Shown in pieces: positions 8,740 to 18,091 of a stretch of 64,000 bases of DNA. Below the pieces are notes generated by a model that did not search any database, had not been told where the DNA came from, and was given only the letters and a program-made list of their open reading frames with translations. Each line of letters starts with the position of its first letter. Position 1 is the stretch's first letter. Both the position numbers and the translations under genes were made by a program. The stretch is from Candidatus Heimdallarchaeota archaeon (GTDB taxonomy: Archaea; Asgardarchaeota; Heimdallarchaeia; Hodarchaeales; Hodarchaeaceae): assembly GCA_020353515.1 (NCBI GenBank), contig CP070695.1, positions 2,640,155 through 2,704,154 of the forward strand. The letters are read 5' to 3'.

Positions 8740-9273
8740 TTAATACTCATTGGGTATGCGTTCCATTAAACAGTCAAAACCTATTCCTTTCATTTCAGAG
8801 TTCTCTTTAAATCCGAATCGATGATAATAGTTTTTTAATTTTAAGATCTCTTCGTCAGTTGGTTTTTTCTCTGGACTAATGAAGGGCATTGCATGCAGAG
8901 TTAAAGTAATTCCTAATTCATCTGCAATTTCCGTTAATTCTTCGAAGATATAAGTGGACAATCCATTTCCTCGAAATTCTGGTTCAATCCAAAGAGTGCC
9001 TATATAGCATTCATTTTTTTTAGCTTTCCATGCTAGTGAAAAGCTCCCTATCCTAAGAAAATCGTCTTTAATTTCTTCACCAATGTCTATAAAACAATTT
9101 ATTGTCTTTTTTTGGTCTATTACTCTTTTTAACGAGATAGGTTCTCCCATAAATACTTCTTCTAAGCTATTAATGTTGAAATGACAAAACTGACTATTTG
9201 TTTGGAATTCAACCTGGAAATCCCAATAATCAAGGTTTGCACAATCTTGATTAGTTTCGGTCACAGAATACAT
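8740..9273 (-). CDS. GNAT-family N-acetyltransferase
   Basis: The central part has the GNAT acetyl-CoA motif: strand CYIGTLWIEPEFRGNGLSTY (motif A, with RGNGLS as the pyrophosphate-binding loop, about 90-109) followed by a helix. Near the C-terminus YYHRFGFKEN is motif B (residues 149-158). The first 60 residues form the variable substrate side. It is 177 aa, a normal length. The acceptor is unknown. It stands alone, flanked by long non-coding DNA on both sides. Confidence 0.8.
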   Translation of the reverse strand: MYSVTETNQDCANLDYWDFQVEFQTNSQFCHFNINSLEEVFMGEPISLKRVIDQKKTINCFIDIGEEIKDDFLRIGSFSLAWKAKKNECYIGTLWIEPEFRGNGLSTYIFEELTEIADELGITLTLHAMPFISPEKKPTDEEILKLKNYYHRFGFKENSEMKGIGFDCLMERIPNEY

Positions 9274-10291
9274 TAGTCGTCTCCTTTAATAGCTTTTATT
9301 ATTTTATTCTACCCTATTTAAGATTTAAGATGGTCTACATAAATCAAAAAGCATTCATGAACTTAAGATCTCCAATGGTATCATCACACACGAGAAAAAC
9401 GAATATTTTCAGGTTTTAAACCCAATAAACTATTTCTCTTAATTTCATGATGAATGTGAAAAGGATTGAGGCTTCTTTCTGATTCTATCTCATTATTCAT
9501 GTATTGATCATTCATAAGAAAATATCTTAATGCAATTAATCATGCTTGTTTTCGATTTATTATATAAAAATTCAGCTATTTAAGGTTTTTGGTATTCTAT
9601 CACTTTTATTCTTAAGGTATTAGACATATATTTCTTCAAGCGATCTCATGAGAGTAGAACGGCTAAAGTATGATGAGAGGCGGAAAATTAAGCCCATAAT
9701 GAGAGGATAAAGGATGAATTTTCTTTTTTTATAATATAGTATTGTAAGATAATCTAGGATTCAAACAGATTTTTGGAACAAAATTCTTTGAAAATTCGAG
9801 TCAATGATTGTTTCAGAGGAAATTCGTCTTATAATATATTGTAATAACCTCTTAGATTAGGTATTAACACAAATATCGGCCAATGGTGCTAATTTTTCAG
9901 TTGGTCAGAAGAACTCAAGAAAGCTAGATGCGATTCTCCTCCACTCAAAATATGAGATTTGCCTTATTTTAATGGATACTATGATAAGATTAGGTTATAT
10001 CTTTGAATTGTGTGACTCAGGACATTTAATTGATTGAAACGCGAAAGAATAATTAAAATCATCATTTCACTTTAGTATATATGAATTTAACATATATAAG
10101 TGATATTCAAGTCAATGGATTAAACATATATCGTTGATGCCTAAAAGGGACTTAGCTAGTTATCTAGGAATTTAGATGTGATTGAATTTTAATAACAAAT
10201 CATTAATGGGTTTAATACTAAAAAGTAAGGGATTTGATGTAGAAATATATTGAATCTGTTATTAGATGTGCAAGGATTTTTTTGTTATTCA
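9274..10291. other. 1,018-nt region without a recognised gene
   Basis: This is the longest non-coding stretch in the window. It is AT-rich, and both strands are broken by frequent stops. An ATGATGA at about 9670 resembles a box C, but no matching box D follows. I could not find RNase P RNA, SRP RNA, tRNA or repeat signatures. The last part follows the end of the isoprenoid operon (idi2 stop at 10292). Confidence 0.4.
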
Positions 10292-11422
10292 TTATCTAGA
10301 ATAATAGGCGGAGAGGTCAAGTCCATGGATTTTTAGAAGTCCGGCCGTTTTACCAGTAATTATTAGAGGTACTTTTTTTAACTCTGAAATATTCCGAGAA
10401 CCAGTAAGGAAACAAGCCACTCTTAGCTGATAGGTGATTTCTTCGATTTTCTGCACAACTGCTTCTGCAGAGTGTTGTTGAACTGTGAAAAGAAATGGAA
10501 TCGCAATCCCGGCTGCATCCGCTCCGAGAGCAATTAATTTTGCAATATCTAATCCACTTCTTACCCCCCCAGATCCAATAATTATTCCATCGAAATTTCT
10601 TTTGGCTAGGATTGTACTTAACACTGTAGGAATTCCCCAATCCCAATAAACTTCCCCAGTGTTCTTAAACTTGGGCAGGCTTGTCCTAATCGCCTCTACC
10701 CCTGCCCATGACGTTCCTCCCGCTCCTTGCACATCAATTGCTTGAAATCCCATCTTCTTAATTACTCTAATATCATGAAGACTAAATCCTGCACCAACTT
10801 CCTTGGCGATAACAGGGACAGAATGAGCTTGAATTAACTGTCTCGTTTTTTCATGGAGTCCTTTTAATTCCGTGTCACCTTCAGGTTGAATTGCCTCTTG
10901 AAGGGGATTAAAATGCACTGCAATGGCATCAGCTTTAATCATGTCAATGAGTTCTTGAAATTGATTATTAGTAAGCCCCTGAGCTATTTGACCCGCTCCT
11001 ATATTTCCAATAATCAGGGAATTGGGTGCTTTTTCTCTCACAATATTAAATGATTCTTTAACCTCATCATTTTCTAGAGCTGCTCTCTGACTTCCTACTC
11101 CCATACCGATATTGGTTTGTTCAACAGCTTGAGATAAAAACGCATTTAATTTGTGGGTAAAATCATGTCCTCCTGTCATCCCTGATATAATTAAGGGAAT
11201 GGAGAGCTTTTTATTAAAAATCTCACATGATAAATCAATCTCGTTAAGATTTAAATCAGTGGTTGCGTGATGCACAAATGAGATATCCTCTAATCCTGTT
11301 GTTATAGCTCGGCCTTGAACATCATGTTCCAAGCAAATTTGGATATGTGCTAGCTTCCTATCGGATGTCAAATTATTTTTTTTCTCAATTTTATCAGTTA
11401 ATACTTTATATTCTGTTTCCAT
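10292..11422 (-). CDS. fni: isopentenyl-diphosphate delta-isomerase, type 2
   Basis: This FMN- and NAD(P)H-dependent enzyme interconverts IPP and DMAPP, the last step before prenyl chain building. Diagnostic parts are FVHHATTDLNLNEIDL (29-44), the ISGMTGGHDFTHKLN loop, MGVGSQRAAL (about 102-111), the GNIGAGQIAQG strand, the Gln/Glu pair in AIDVQGAGGTSW, and the FMN phosphate loop GSGGVRSGLDIAK. It is 376 aa, a normal size. It is the final gene of the mevalonate operon, 12 nt after ubiX. Confidence 0.95.
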   Translation of the reverse strand: METEYKVLTDKIEKKNNLTSDRKLAHIQICLEHDVQGRAITTGLEDISFVHHATTDLNLNEIDLSCEIFNKKLSIPLIISGMTGGHDFTHKLNAFLSQAVEQTNIGMGVGSQRAALENDEVKESFNIVREKAPNSLIIGNIGAGQIAQGLTNNQFQELIDMIKADAIAVHFNPLQEAIQPEGDTELKGLHEKTRQLIQAHSVPVIAKEVGAGFSLHDIRVIKKMGFQAIDVQGAGGTSWAGVEAIRTSLPKFKNTGEVYWDWGIPTVLSTILAKRNFDGIIIGSGGVRSGLDIAKLIALGADAAGIAIPFLFTVQQHSAEAVVQKIEEITYQLRVACFLTGSRNISELKKVPLIITGKTAGLLKIHGLDLSAYYSR

Positions 11423-11434
11423 GTTGGGATTCTC

Positions 11435-12019
11435 TCACTTTACTACTTGCTGTTCACTTTTTTTCCATCGTCTATATTTCTCATTTGGAATATTTAAACA
11501 GTCTAAAACTTTCCCAGTAATGAAATTAAATAAATCTTGGATGTTTTGTGGTTTATGATAGAATCCTGGACTTAATGGGAGAATTATCGCACCATATGTG
11601 GCGAGTTTGTTTAAATTGTGGATGCAGGGGGGACTTAAAGGAGTTTCACGTATTCCTATGATCAAAGGTCGTCGCATCTTGAGCATTATATCAGCTGCCC
11701 GCGAAATAAGATTTTCAGTATTTGCATTGGCGATGTTACTAACTGTTTTTACTGTAGCTGGTATAACAACCATCCCATCTATCAATGTTGAGCTACTGGA
11801 AAGGGGTGCATCCATTTCTTTGCTATCATATACTCGAAAAGCTATTTCTTTGATTTTCGAAACGTCTATCCCTACTTCATCTTGTAGTACATATTCTGCC
11901 CATTCGCTCAAGATAACATGAGTCTCTATTCTGCTTTCTACTAAAGCTTGGAGTACCTCTATTCCATATTGGATTCCAGAAGCCCCTGTTAAAGCAACAA
12001 TTATACGCTTCGATTTCAC
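11435..12019 (-). CDS. ubiX: UbiX-type flavin prenyltransferase
   Basis: This enzyme makes prenylated FMN, the cofactor that UbiD-type decarboxylases need. The N-terminal FMN loop reads VALTGASGIQYGIEVLQ. The middle has VVIPATVKTVSNIANANTE, and later come RRPLIIGIRETPLSP and a C-terminal PLSPGFYHKP. It is 194 aa, a typical length. Its place between phosphomevalonate dehydratase and idi2, in one operon with ubiD, indicates that it serves the anhydromevalonate phosphate decarboxylase. Confidence 0.95.
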   Translation of the reverse strand: MKSKRIIVALTGASGIQYGIEVLQALVESRIETHVILSEWAEYVLQDEVGIDVSKIKEIAFRVYDSKEMDAPLSSSSTLIDGMVVIPATVKTVSNIANANTENLISRAADIMLKMRRPLIIGIRETPLSPPCIHNLNKLATYGAIILPLSPGFYHKPQNIQDLFNFITGKVLDCLNIPNEKYRRWKKSEQQVVK

Positions 12020-12101
12020 GAGATTTCACATCTATTGAGCGCTCTTAACCATCTCTTGTACTAGAAAGAATGAATAGCGGAAAAAGAAAGAATGGAAACT
12101 A

Positions 12102-12512
12102 TTATTCCACTTCAACTACTCCTGCACCAGCATCAATGATTACTTTTGATCCAGTTGTTATTTGACTGGTATCGATTTGATCTACACAGGGGATTTCCCC
12201 AATAATGCACCCAACAGCTACAATCGCTTCGCATTCTTGAAGGATTAGTGCCTTAGGTCCTTTTCCAGTCTTGGCCATTTGATAAATTACATAAGATCCG
12301 ACCGTTGACCCTTTACCTGTCGGAAACACCAGTATTTTATCGGTGGTGTCGACACCTTCTAATTCATGGCCTTTCTCGACTACTATTCCAGTCTCGGGGT
12401 CAACTCCGCCATAAAACGAGATACTATCTTTTGTCACTAGGGCTTCCCCTTCGGTCTTTCCTTGGTAAATTCGTCTACCTGTCAATTTCATTTTAAGGCC
12501 TCCTCTATACAT
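12102..12512 (-). CDS. phosphomevalonate dehydratase small subunit (AcnX swivel, DUF126)
   Basis: This is the small subunit of the archaeal 5-phosphomevalonate dehydratase, which makes trans-anhydromevalonate 5-phosphate. The swivelling domain shows GEALVTKDSISFYGGVDPET, GKGSTVGSYVIYQMA (active-site loop with the conserved Ser) and a terminal VIIDAGAGVVEVE. It overlaps the 3' end of the large-subunit gene by 25 nt. A GAGGAGGCC Shine-Dalgarno element sits before the internal ATG (12488), so the shorter start MKLTGRRIYQGK is more likely than the TTG/ATG at 12512. Confidence 0.92.
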   Translation of the reverse strand: MYRGGLKMKLTGRRIYQGKTEGEALVTKDSISFYGGVDPETGIVVEKGHELEGVDTTDKILVFPTGKGSTVGSYVIYQMAKTGKGPKALILQECEAIVAVGCIIGEIPCVDQIDTSQITTGSKVIIDAGAGVVEVE

Positions 12513-13669
12513 TCATCTACAGACATTAATTTCACTGAAAATTTATTCCTACCCGATCCATAATAACACATTTTAGCTGAATCGGATGCCAAGCCATGAA
12601 ATCGTCCTTTGATTGGAGCGACGACACAACATGTGTCTGCAGCAACTTTTGCTCCTGAATCTTCAATCATTTTTGTAAAACCCATACGATCAGCGATTTG
12701 TTTAGTAGGACGAGCCGTTGTGACCCATACCTCTTTTTGGGGATTTGTTTTTTTACCTTCTAATTGTTTAGCAATGTATTCTAATTCCGCTAGAGAGGCG
12801 TGTGGACATCCTAAGCTTATAAAATCAATCTCTGTATCTTCATCAAGATCAGCCATTGCACCTTTAAGATCATCTTCGTTTACTTCTATAGTCTCAGAAG
12901 GGATCGTTTCAACTCTATCAGGGGTAATGCCTTCCATATGGAATAATGCTACTCCACCATAAGTCGCATATGATGCACAGAATGATTTGAGTTCTTCAAC
13001 AGAAGCTTTTGGAATACCAGTGATATAACTAATCTTCTTTCCCAGACGATCACCTAAGACTTTACCTAATGCTCCAAATTGGAATGTTCCCTCAACTTTT
13101 GTTTTCACTTCAACCTTTACACTTGGCTGCCTGTTTTCATCAAGGTGAAAACCATATTCAGGTGTCTTTCCGACAAGAGCTGCACTGAGAGCGCTGGGGC
13201 CGCCTTCTCGGTTCGTTCTAGCACCTAAGACTGAGTTTGCATAGCAGACCGCGCTACTTTCAGACCAAGCAATGTGTTGACCATAATGAGGCAAGTTACC
13301 ATATAGGTAGGGAGTGCAACTGCAAGTAGTAATCACACCCATCTTTCCAAACGCTTCAACAACCCGGTGTTGGTTTTCTGCGAAATCTTCACTGATGGCT
13401 AATTTTTTCCATTCTTCAAGGTCCATACCCGCAGGATTGAGAGTGGTAAAAACTCTTACTTTGCCATCAACAGCCATATCAGCTAACCATTCTAGGCCAG
13501 GTTCGTTTAAGTTAGCATAACTTACACCTGCAATTTGGACAGATGTGATATCAATCATCCGCTTGGCACCATAAATATCCCCAAGCGTGACTAATATTTC
13601 CATAGCTTTTTGTGTGGCTTTTCCATACTTGCCTGCAGCCATATCTTGTTCTTCATTAGTTAGTTCCAT
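12488..13669 (-). CDS. phosphomevalonate dehydratase large subunit (aconitase X catalytic)
   Basis: This is the catalytic subunit of the AcnX-type enzyme that, with the small subunit, dehydrates mevalonate 5-phosphate in the archaeal mevalonate pathway. The iron-sulfur cysteines are seen in TTCSCTPYLYGN (about 113-124), SLGCPHASLAE and AADTCCVVAPIKGR. Other family segments are GHIAW-like QHIAWSESSAVCYANSVLGA and ARTNREGGPSAL. It is 393 aa, the usual length. It sits 17 nt after the ubiD gene. Confidence 0.94.
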   Translation of the reverse strand: MELTNEEQDMAAGKYGKATQKAMEILVTLGDIYGAKRMIDITSVQIAGVSYANLNEPGLEWLADMAVDGKVRVFTTLNPAGMDLEEWKKLAISEDFAENQHRVVEAFGKMGVITTCSCTPYLYGNLPHYGQHIAWSESSAVCYANSVLGARTNREGGPSALSAALVGKTPEYGFHLDENRQPSVKVEVKTKVEGTFQFGALGKVLGDRLGKKISYITGIPKASVEELKSFCASYATYGGVALFHMEGITPDRVETIPSETIEVNEDDLKGAMADLDEDTEIDFISLGCPHASLAELEYIAKQLEGKKTNPQKEVWVTTARPTKQIADRMGFTKMIEDSGAKVAADTCCVVAPIKGRFHGLASDSAKMCYYGSGRNKFSVKLMSVDECIEEALK

Positions 13670-13686
13670 ACTTCATCTCCTCATTT

Positions 13687-14999
13687 TCACATATAATCTT
13701 TTAAATCAACTTCGGGAAATTCAGCCCGAGTAAAACTTTTCCCCTTTGTCACCAAAGGGGCAGTAAAATCAAAACCAATTTTATTTGTGATTTTCGTCCC
13801 TGGTTCTGCACTCGGGTCTAAGCTAGAACCTGGTTCCTTTCCCATGTCTACTAAGTCTCTTTCAGCCTGAAAACGAGTTGCCATTGACCATTCCACTTCT
13901 AAGGGGTTATAGATATCAATATCTTTATCGACAACAAATACATGTTTACAGCTTCTATGTCCAGCGAAGGCAGCACGTATAGCTTTCTTTCCATCTTCTT
14001 CGTTCTGTTTATCGATCCTCACTATGGCATGAAGCCATGAGGAACCACCAGGGTTTACATTTACATCTAAACATTTTACCCCTGCTTCATTCACAGACTT
14101 GAATATTGTGGGCTCTCGAGGCATCCCCATAAGGACCTTATGTTCTAAGGCACCTGGGACAAGAGCTTGCCATACTGGGTTTTTCCTATGAGTGACCGTT
14201 TTCACTTCAAAAACAGGTTCATCACGTGTGATATCATATGTTTCAGTAAGATCGATGAATGGCCCTTCTTCCGCACGATCTTTCATGAATACTTTTCCTT
14301 CGAGTACTACCTCACACCCCGCAGGAATTAAGAGATCAACTGAATGGGCTTTTGTCACCTCCGTTTTTGCAAGAGCATTAGCAATCTCTAATTCGTTGAT
14401 TCCCGTTTTTACAGATGTTGCAGCAGCAACAAGTATGTTGGGGGTGTTTCCGACGCAATAAGCTGCCTCTACTTCTCCTGTTCTTTCAAGAAACTTGTAG
14501 AAATCACGTCCTTTAATTATCCGTGTACTCATTCGACTTTCTGAAAATTGCATAGCCCGATGAAAATCAAGGTTTTGACCAAATTCAGGATCTTTGGTCA
14601 CAACAACAGCGGAAGAAATGTATCTACCACCGTCTCGTTCATTATGTTTTAATATTGGAAGTTTATCCAGATTAACTCCATCCATAACAACTTCTTGACA
14701 TGGCGCACCGCTGATTTCCTCGGGTTTCGATTGTCAATCGCTGCTGTCAGTTTAGGAATTAAATCTGCTGTAGTGATTTTAAAATAATCTGCAATGCTTT
14801 CCTTTGTACAAAAAACGTTACCTGAGACCTGAAAATCAGAATATCCTTTTACATTTTCAAATAAAAGGGGGGTTGGTTCTGCTGCCTTTAAGACTGCCGC
14901 TGCTTCTATATCTATGCTAACTTCTTTCTTTATGCTAGTAATTTTTCCACTTTTTTTAAGTTCATTTAGATATTCCCGAAAGTACATTTTATTTTCCAC
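13687..14999 (-). CDS. UbiD-family anhydromevalonate phosphate decarboxylase, split by a -1 frameshift
   Basis: Two overlapping frames together give one UbiD protein of about 437 residues, the family's normal size. The first frame (start 14999) reads through TPLLFENVKGYSDFQVSGNV and DLIPKLTAAIDNRNP. It then loses register at an AAACCC run (14722-14727 on the plus strand). The other frame continues as EEISGAPCQEVVMDG, LDKLPIL, DGGRYISSAVVV and later RAEEGPFIDLTETY with the catalytic Glu region. The product decarboxylates anhydromevalonate phosphate to isopentenyl phosphate using prenyl-FMN from UbiX. One missing base in the homopolymers explains everything; sequencing error or a genuine mutation cannot be told apart here. 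Confidence 0.88.
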
Positions 15000-15014
15000 C
15001 TTCTATACTAGAGC

Positions 15015-15965
15015 TTATACTCCAATTAGAGTTTTCCATGCGGGATGTCCCGCGTCTTTTAATGCGTTGTATACTTTATCTTGAAGTTCTGATCCAGGGG
15101 TTAAAGCGATTATATTTCCTCCTCTTCCAGTTCCAGTTACTTTGGCTCCTAAAGCTCCGTTATCTCTTGCAAGCTTGACCATTTTATCCAAAACATCATT
15201 AGATACAGTGACCTTTTGAAGCAGTTCATGATTTGTGTTCATGAGTTTCCCCACTTGCTCTAATTCCATGTTTTCTAGTGCTTCTCGCCCTTCTTTAATT
15301 ACTTCTTGATATTCTTTAACTATCCCTTCAAACCACTCAGGGTTCTCCTCCTTCTTTTTCCGAACATCTCCAACAACAACTGCTGTATTAGCTGTCATTC
15401 CTGAGCTTGCAATCACTAATTCAATTGGTTTTTCTAGTTTTATTGTTTCTATTGTATTGGGGCCCCCCTTGAGATTTCGAATGAAATAAACTAATCCACC
15501 AAATGTTGAAGCAGTATTATCAATTCCACTAGGAGTACCATGATATCCCTTTTCACCTTCATAAGCAGCATTATTTATTTTCTCATTATCCCATCCTAGG
15601 TTAAATTCATCATTGATTGCTCTCGCAAGTGAAACACAGTTTGCTGCAGATGCTCCAACACCACTAGCACAAACAAGATCTCCACCGAATGTTATCTTCA
15701 GGGAGGTTCCTTCTAGGTTAACTCCCATAAACTCCAAAACATTTTTTATGGCTACTTTTTGCTCGTTAAACTTCTTTTCCTTATATCCAGGGATTTCTGG
15801 TCGGTTATCATTCAATTCATACCCTTTTCCTTCTTTAGATTCAACAACACATGTAGTAGTATCACCTATTGCGGATGCAAGCGCAGGTACACCATATACA
15901 ACAAAATGTTCTCCAAATAAAATGGTTTTTCCATAGCCAGATCCTTTACCAGCCATTTTTATCAC
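15015..15965 (-). CDS. mvk: mevalonate kinase
   Basis: This GHMP-family kinase phosphorylates mevalonate at O5. Motif 1 is GKTILFGEHFVVYGVPALAS (13-32). The ATP loop is CASGVGASAANCVSLA, where GVGASAA replaces the more common GLGSSAA. The catalytic-Asp segment is GTPSGIDNTASTFGG, and motif 3 is GALGAKVTGTGRGGNII. It is 316 aa, normal for the family. The start could be the ATG three codons further in (MAGKGSG). It is the first gene of the isoprenoid operon and its promoter lies in the divergent gap facing pgk. Confidence 0.95.
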   Translation of the reverse strand: MIKMAGKGSGYGKTILFGEHFVVYGVPALASAIGDTTTCVVESKEGKGYELNDNRPEIPGYKEKKFNEQKVAIKNVLEFMGVNLEGTSLKITFGGDLVCASGVGASAANCVSLARAINDEFNLGWDNEKINNAAYEGEKGYHGTPSGIDNTASTFGGLVYFIRNLKGGPNTIETIKLEKPIELVIASSGMTANTAVVVGDVRKKKEENPEWFEGIVKEYQEVIKEGREALENMELEQVGKLMNTNHELLQKVTVSNDVLDKMVKLARDNGALGAKVTGTGRGGNIIALTPGSELQDKVYNALKDAGHPAWKTLIGV

Positions 15966-16262
15966 CTAATATTTTCTTCCATAAAATTCTCAAAAAACTG
16001 ATTACTTTTTATCAATTTGTAAGTGGAGCTAAAAAATACTTCTGACTGAAAGTAACGAAAAGAAACCCGTTACGTCATTTCCTGATACCCTTACACCCCT
16101 ATATTGAATTTTTATGGCTTACTGTTAATAATGCTTTTCAATAAATTCATAGATTTCTTAAAGGGATAATGTATTTTTACAATCTTGAAAAATTTCTCCT
16201 TTCCACTTATTATGGCCCATTTTGAGAAAGATTGATATAATTAAGAATTAATACTTATAGAT

Positions 16263-17459
16263 ATGAAAACCCTTTCAGATATTGATGTAAAAGGAAAGGT
16301 TTGCTTAACTCGCGTTGATTTCAATTCTCCATTAGATGAGAATAATAACCTCCTTGATACGACGAGAATTAAGGCTCATGCCAAAACAATCAAACGTATT
16401 TCTGACAATAAAGGGAAAGTTGTAGTTATAGCCCACCAAGGACGACCAGGCAGTTCTGATTTTACCAAACTCAAACTTCATGCTGAAAATCTACAAGAAA
16501 TCCTAGGAAAGAATTATAATATAAGTTATAGTCCCTTTACTCACGGACCAGAAGCAGAAATCCTCATAAATTCCTTGAATTCGGGAAATATCCTTGTTTT
16601 GGAAAATGTGCGAATGGTAGAAAATGAGATGAAGAATAGACCAGCAGAGGAACACGCTAAGGATCCTTATATCAAGAGTTTAGCCAAAGTTGGGGATATT
16701 TTTGTGAATGATGCCTTTTCAGCAGCGCATCGTTCTCATGCAAGTTTAGTTGGGTTTACTACACTTATGCCTTCTGTTGCTGGATTAATCATGGAACATG
16801 AGGTTGTTAATCTTCAACGAGTCGTCGATAATCCAGAAAAGCCTTGTATTTTTATTTTAGGTGGAATAAAACCCGAAGACTCGTTTAAAGTGGGAGAATA
16901 TGTTCTAGAAAATAATATCGCTGATTCTGTTTTAACTGGTGGTACGATTTCTCAACTTCTTTTACTTGCCATGGAAAAACCATTGGGCGAATCTACAATG
17001 AATTTTTTAGAGAAGAAAAAGCTTCTCCAATTTCTTGAGACTGCTAAAAATCTCTACAGGCGATTTGGTGAGCAAATCAAGACTCAGTTTGATTTTGCTG
17101 TTGATGAAGGAGGACGTAAACTTTATTCACTTGGAGATCTTCCTCTTGACTCACCAATTTTAGATATTGGTGACCAAACAATTGAAGAGTACGCAAGAAT
17201 TATAGAACGAGCTTCTACAATAGTTTTAAATGGCCCTATGGGAAAATTTGAACAGTCAGGGTTTGAAAACGGAACTTTAGCTGTTTTTAAGGCAATGGAA
17301 AAATCGAATGGGTTTTCTTTAGCGGGTGGAGGTCATAGCGTATCAATTATTGAGAAAAATGACATTAAACTCTCATATGTGAGTACTGCTGGTGGTGCCA
17401 TGATCCAGTTCTTGATGGGAAAACCTCTCCCTGCCATAATAGCTTTGAATGCAAACTAG
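16263..17459 (+). CDS. pgk: phosphoglycerate kinase
   Basis: This is the glycolysis/gluconeogenesis enzyme transferring phosphate between 1,3-bisphosphoglycerate and ADP. The N-terminal substrate motif LTRVDFNSPLDENN (14-27), the VVIAHQGRPG loop, VLENVRMVENE, the VNDAFSAAHRSHAS segment, and the C-terminal nucleotide part NGPMGKFE and STAGGAMIQFLMG are all present. It is 398 aa, close to the family norm. It is divergent from the mevalonate operon; the 297-nt gap between them must carry both promoters. Confidence 0.97.
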   Translation: MKTLSDIDVKGKVCLTRVDFNSPLDENNNLLDTTRIKAHAKTIKRISDNKGKVVVIAHQGRPGSSDFTKLKLHAENLQEILGKNYNISYSPFTHGPEAEILINSLNSGNILVLENVRMVENEMKNRPAEEHAKDPYIKSLAKVGDIFVNDAFSAAHRSHASLVGFTTLMPSVAGLIMEHEVVNLQRVVDNPEKPCIFILGGIKPEDSFKVGEYVLENNIADSVLTGGTISQLLLLAMEKPLGESTMNFLEKKKLLQFLETAKNLYRRFGEQIKTQFDFAVDEGGRKLYSLGDLPLDSPILDIGDQTIEEYARIIERASTIVLNGPMGKFEQSGFENGTLAVFKAMEKSNGFSLAGGGHSVSIIEKNDIKLSYVSTAGGAMIQFLMGKPLPAIIALNAN

Positions 17460-17554
17460 ATGATTTTTATGATTTATTAGCTTTTATAGAATCGGAAGAA
17501 ATAAAAAGTAAATTAGAGGAAAAAAATTCGAAGTATGTAATAGTTGGTTTGAAC

Positions 17555-18049
17555 ATGACTGATTCTAAAGATATTGAGCAGCTTAAAGCAGATCTAGAAC
17601 TAGTTACTAAAACAGCTAAAGTTCTTGCAAATAAGCTGGAAAAAATTTCTCAAAGATTTGAACAACTGTTCATAACCGTGGAAGGAATATCAACCATCCC
17701 GCAAGCGCCGTCTCAAAAAATTGAAGAAATTCAACCAACTCCCAAGCCAGCACCAGCCCCAACACCCTCAGCACAGGCTGTTAGCTCTGGAGGAAGCACA
17801 AAAGCGGGACGATTACTGGATTCTTTTTTAGGTCAGGTTCAGACTATGACTAAGGGAAAAGAGATATCTAAATTGTTATCACGGTTACGAGATCAAGTTA
17901 TGCAGTCTGCAGAGGTGGGTTTTCATCCTGCTTTTCATGAAATGGGAAGATATGCAGATCAAATTAAAAATATTAGTGAAATTACCGCAGCAGAAAAGGA
18001 ACAGCTTTTTGAAAAAATTTATGATTGGAAAGCACGGTTAACTGGGTGA
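17555..18049 (+). CDS. hypothetical protein with coiled coil and Pro-rich linker
   Basis: I do not recognise the family. Residues 1-45 (from ATG 17555) form a likely coiled coil (LKADLELVTKTAKVLANKLE). A proline/alanine linker follows (TPKPAPAPTPSAQ), and then a helical C-terminal domain of about 85 residues (AGRLLDSFLGQVQTMTKG and ending IYDWKARLTG). A TTG at 17549 could add two residues. There is no signal peptide or membrane segment. It follows pgk by about 95 nt on the same strand and may be co-transcribed. Confidence 0.65.
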   Translation: MTDSKDIEQLKADLELVTKTAKVLANKLEKISQRFEQLFITVEGISTIPQAPSQKIEEIQPTPKPAPAPTPSAQAVSSGGSTKAGRLLDSFLGQVQTMTKGKEISKLLSRLRDQVMQSAEVGFHPAFHEMGRYADQIKNISEITAAEKEQLFEKIYDWKARLTG

Positions 18050-18091
18050 CCACGTCTCATCCATTAAAAAAGAAATACTAATGTAAGGAAT

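Noticed and set aside
9660-9715. Box C/D small RNA suggested by ATGATGA
   Set aside because: No box D (CTGA) or terminal stem at a suitable distance.
13687-14685. Two separate genes in the ubiD region
   Set aside because: The two frames are consecutive parts of one UbiD protein with matching residues at the join; treated as one frameshifted gene.
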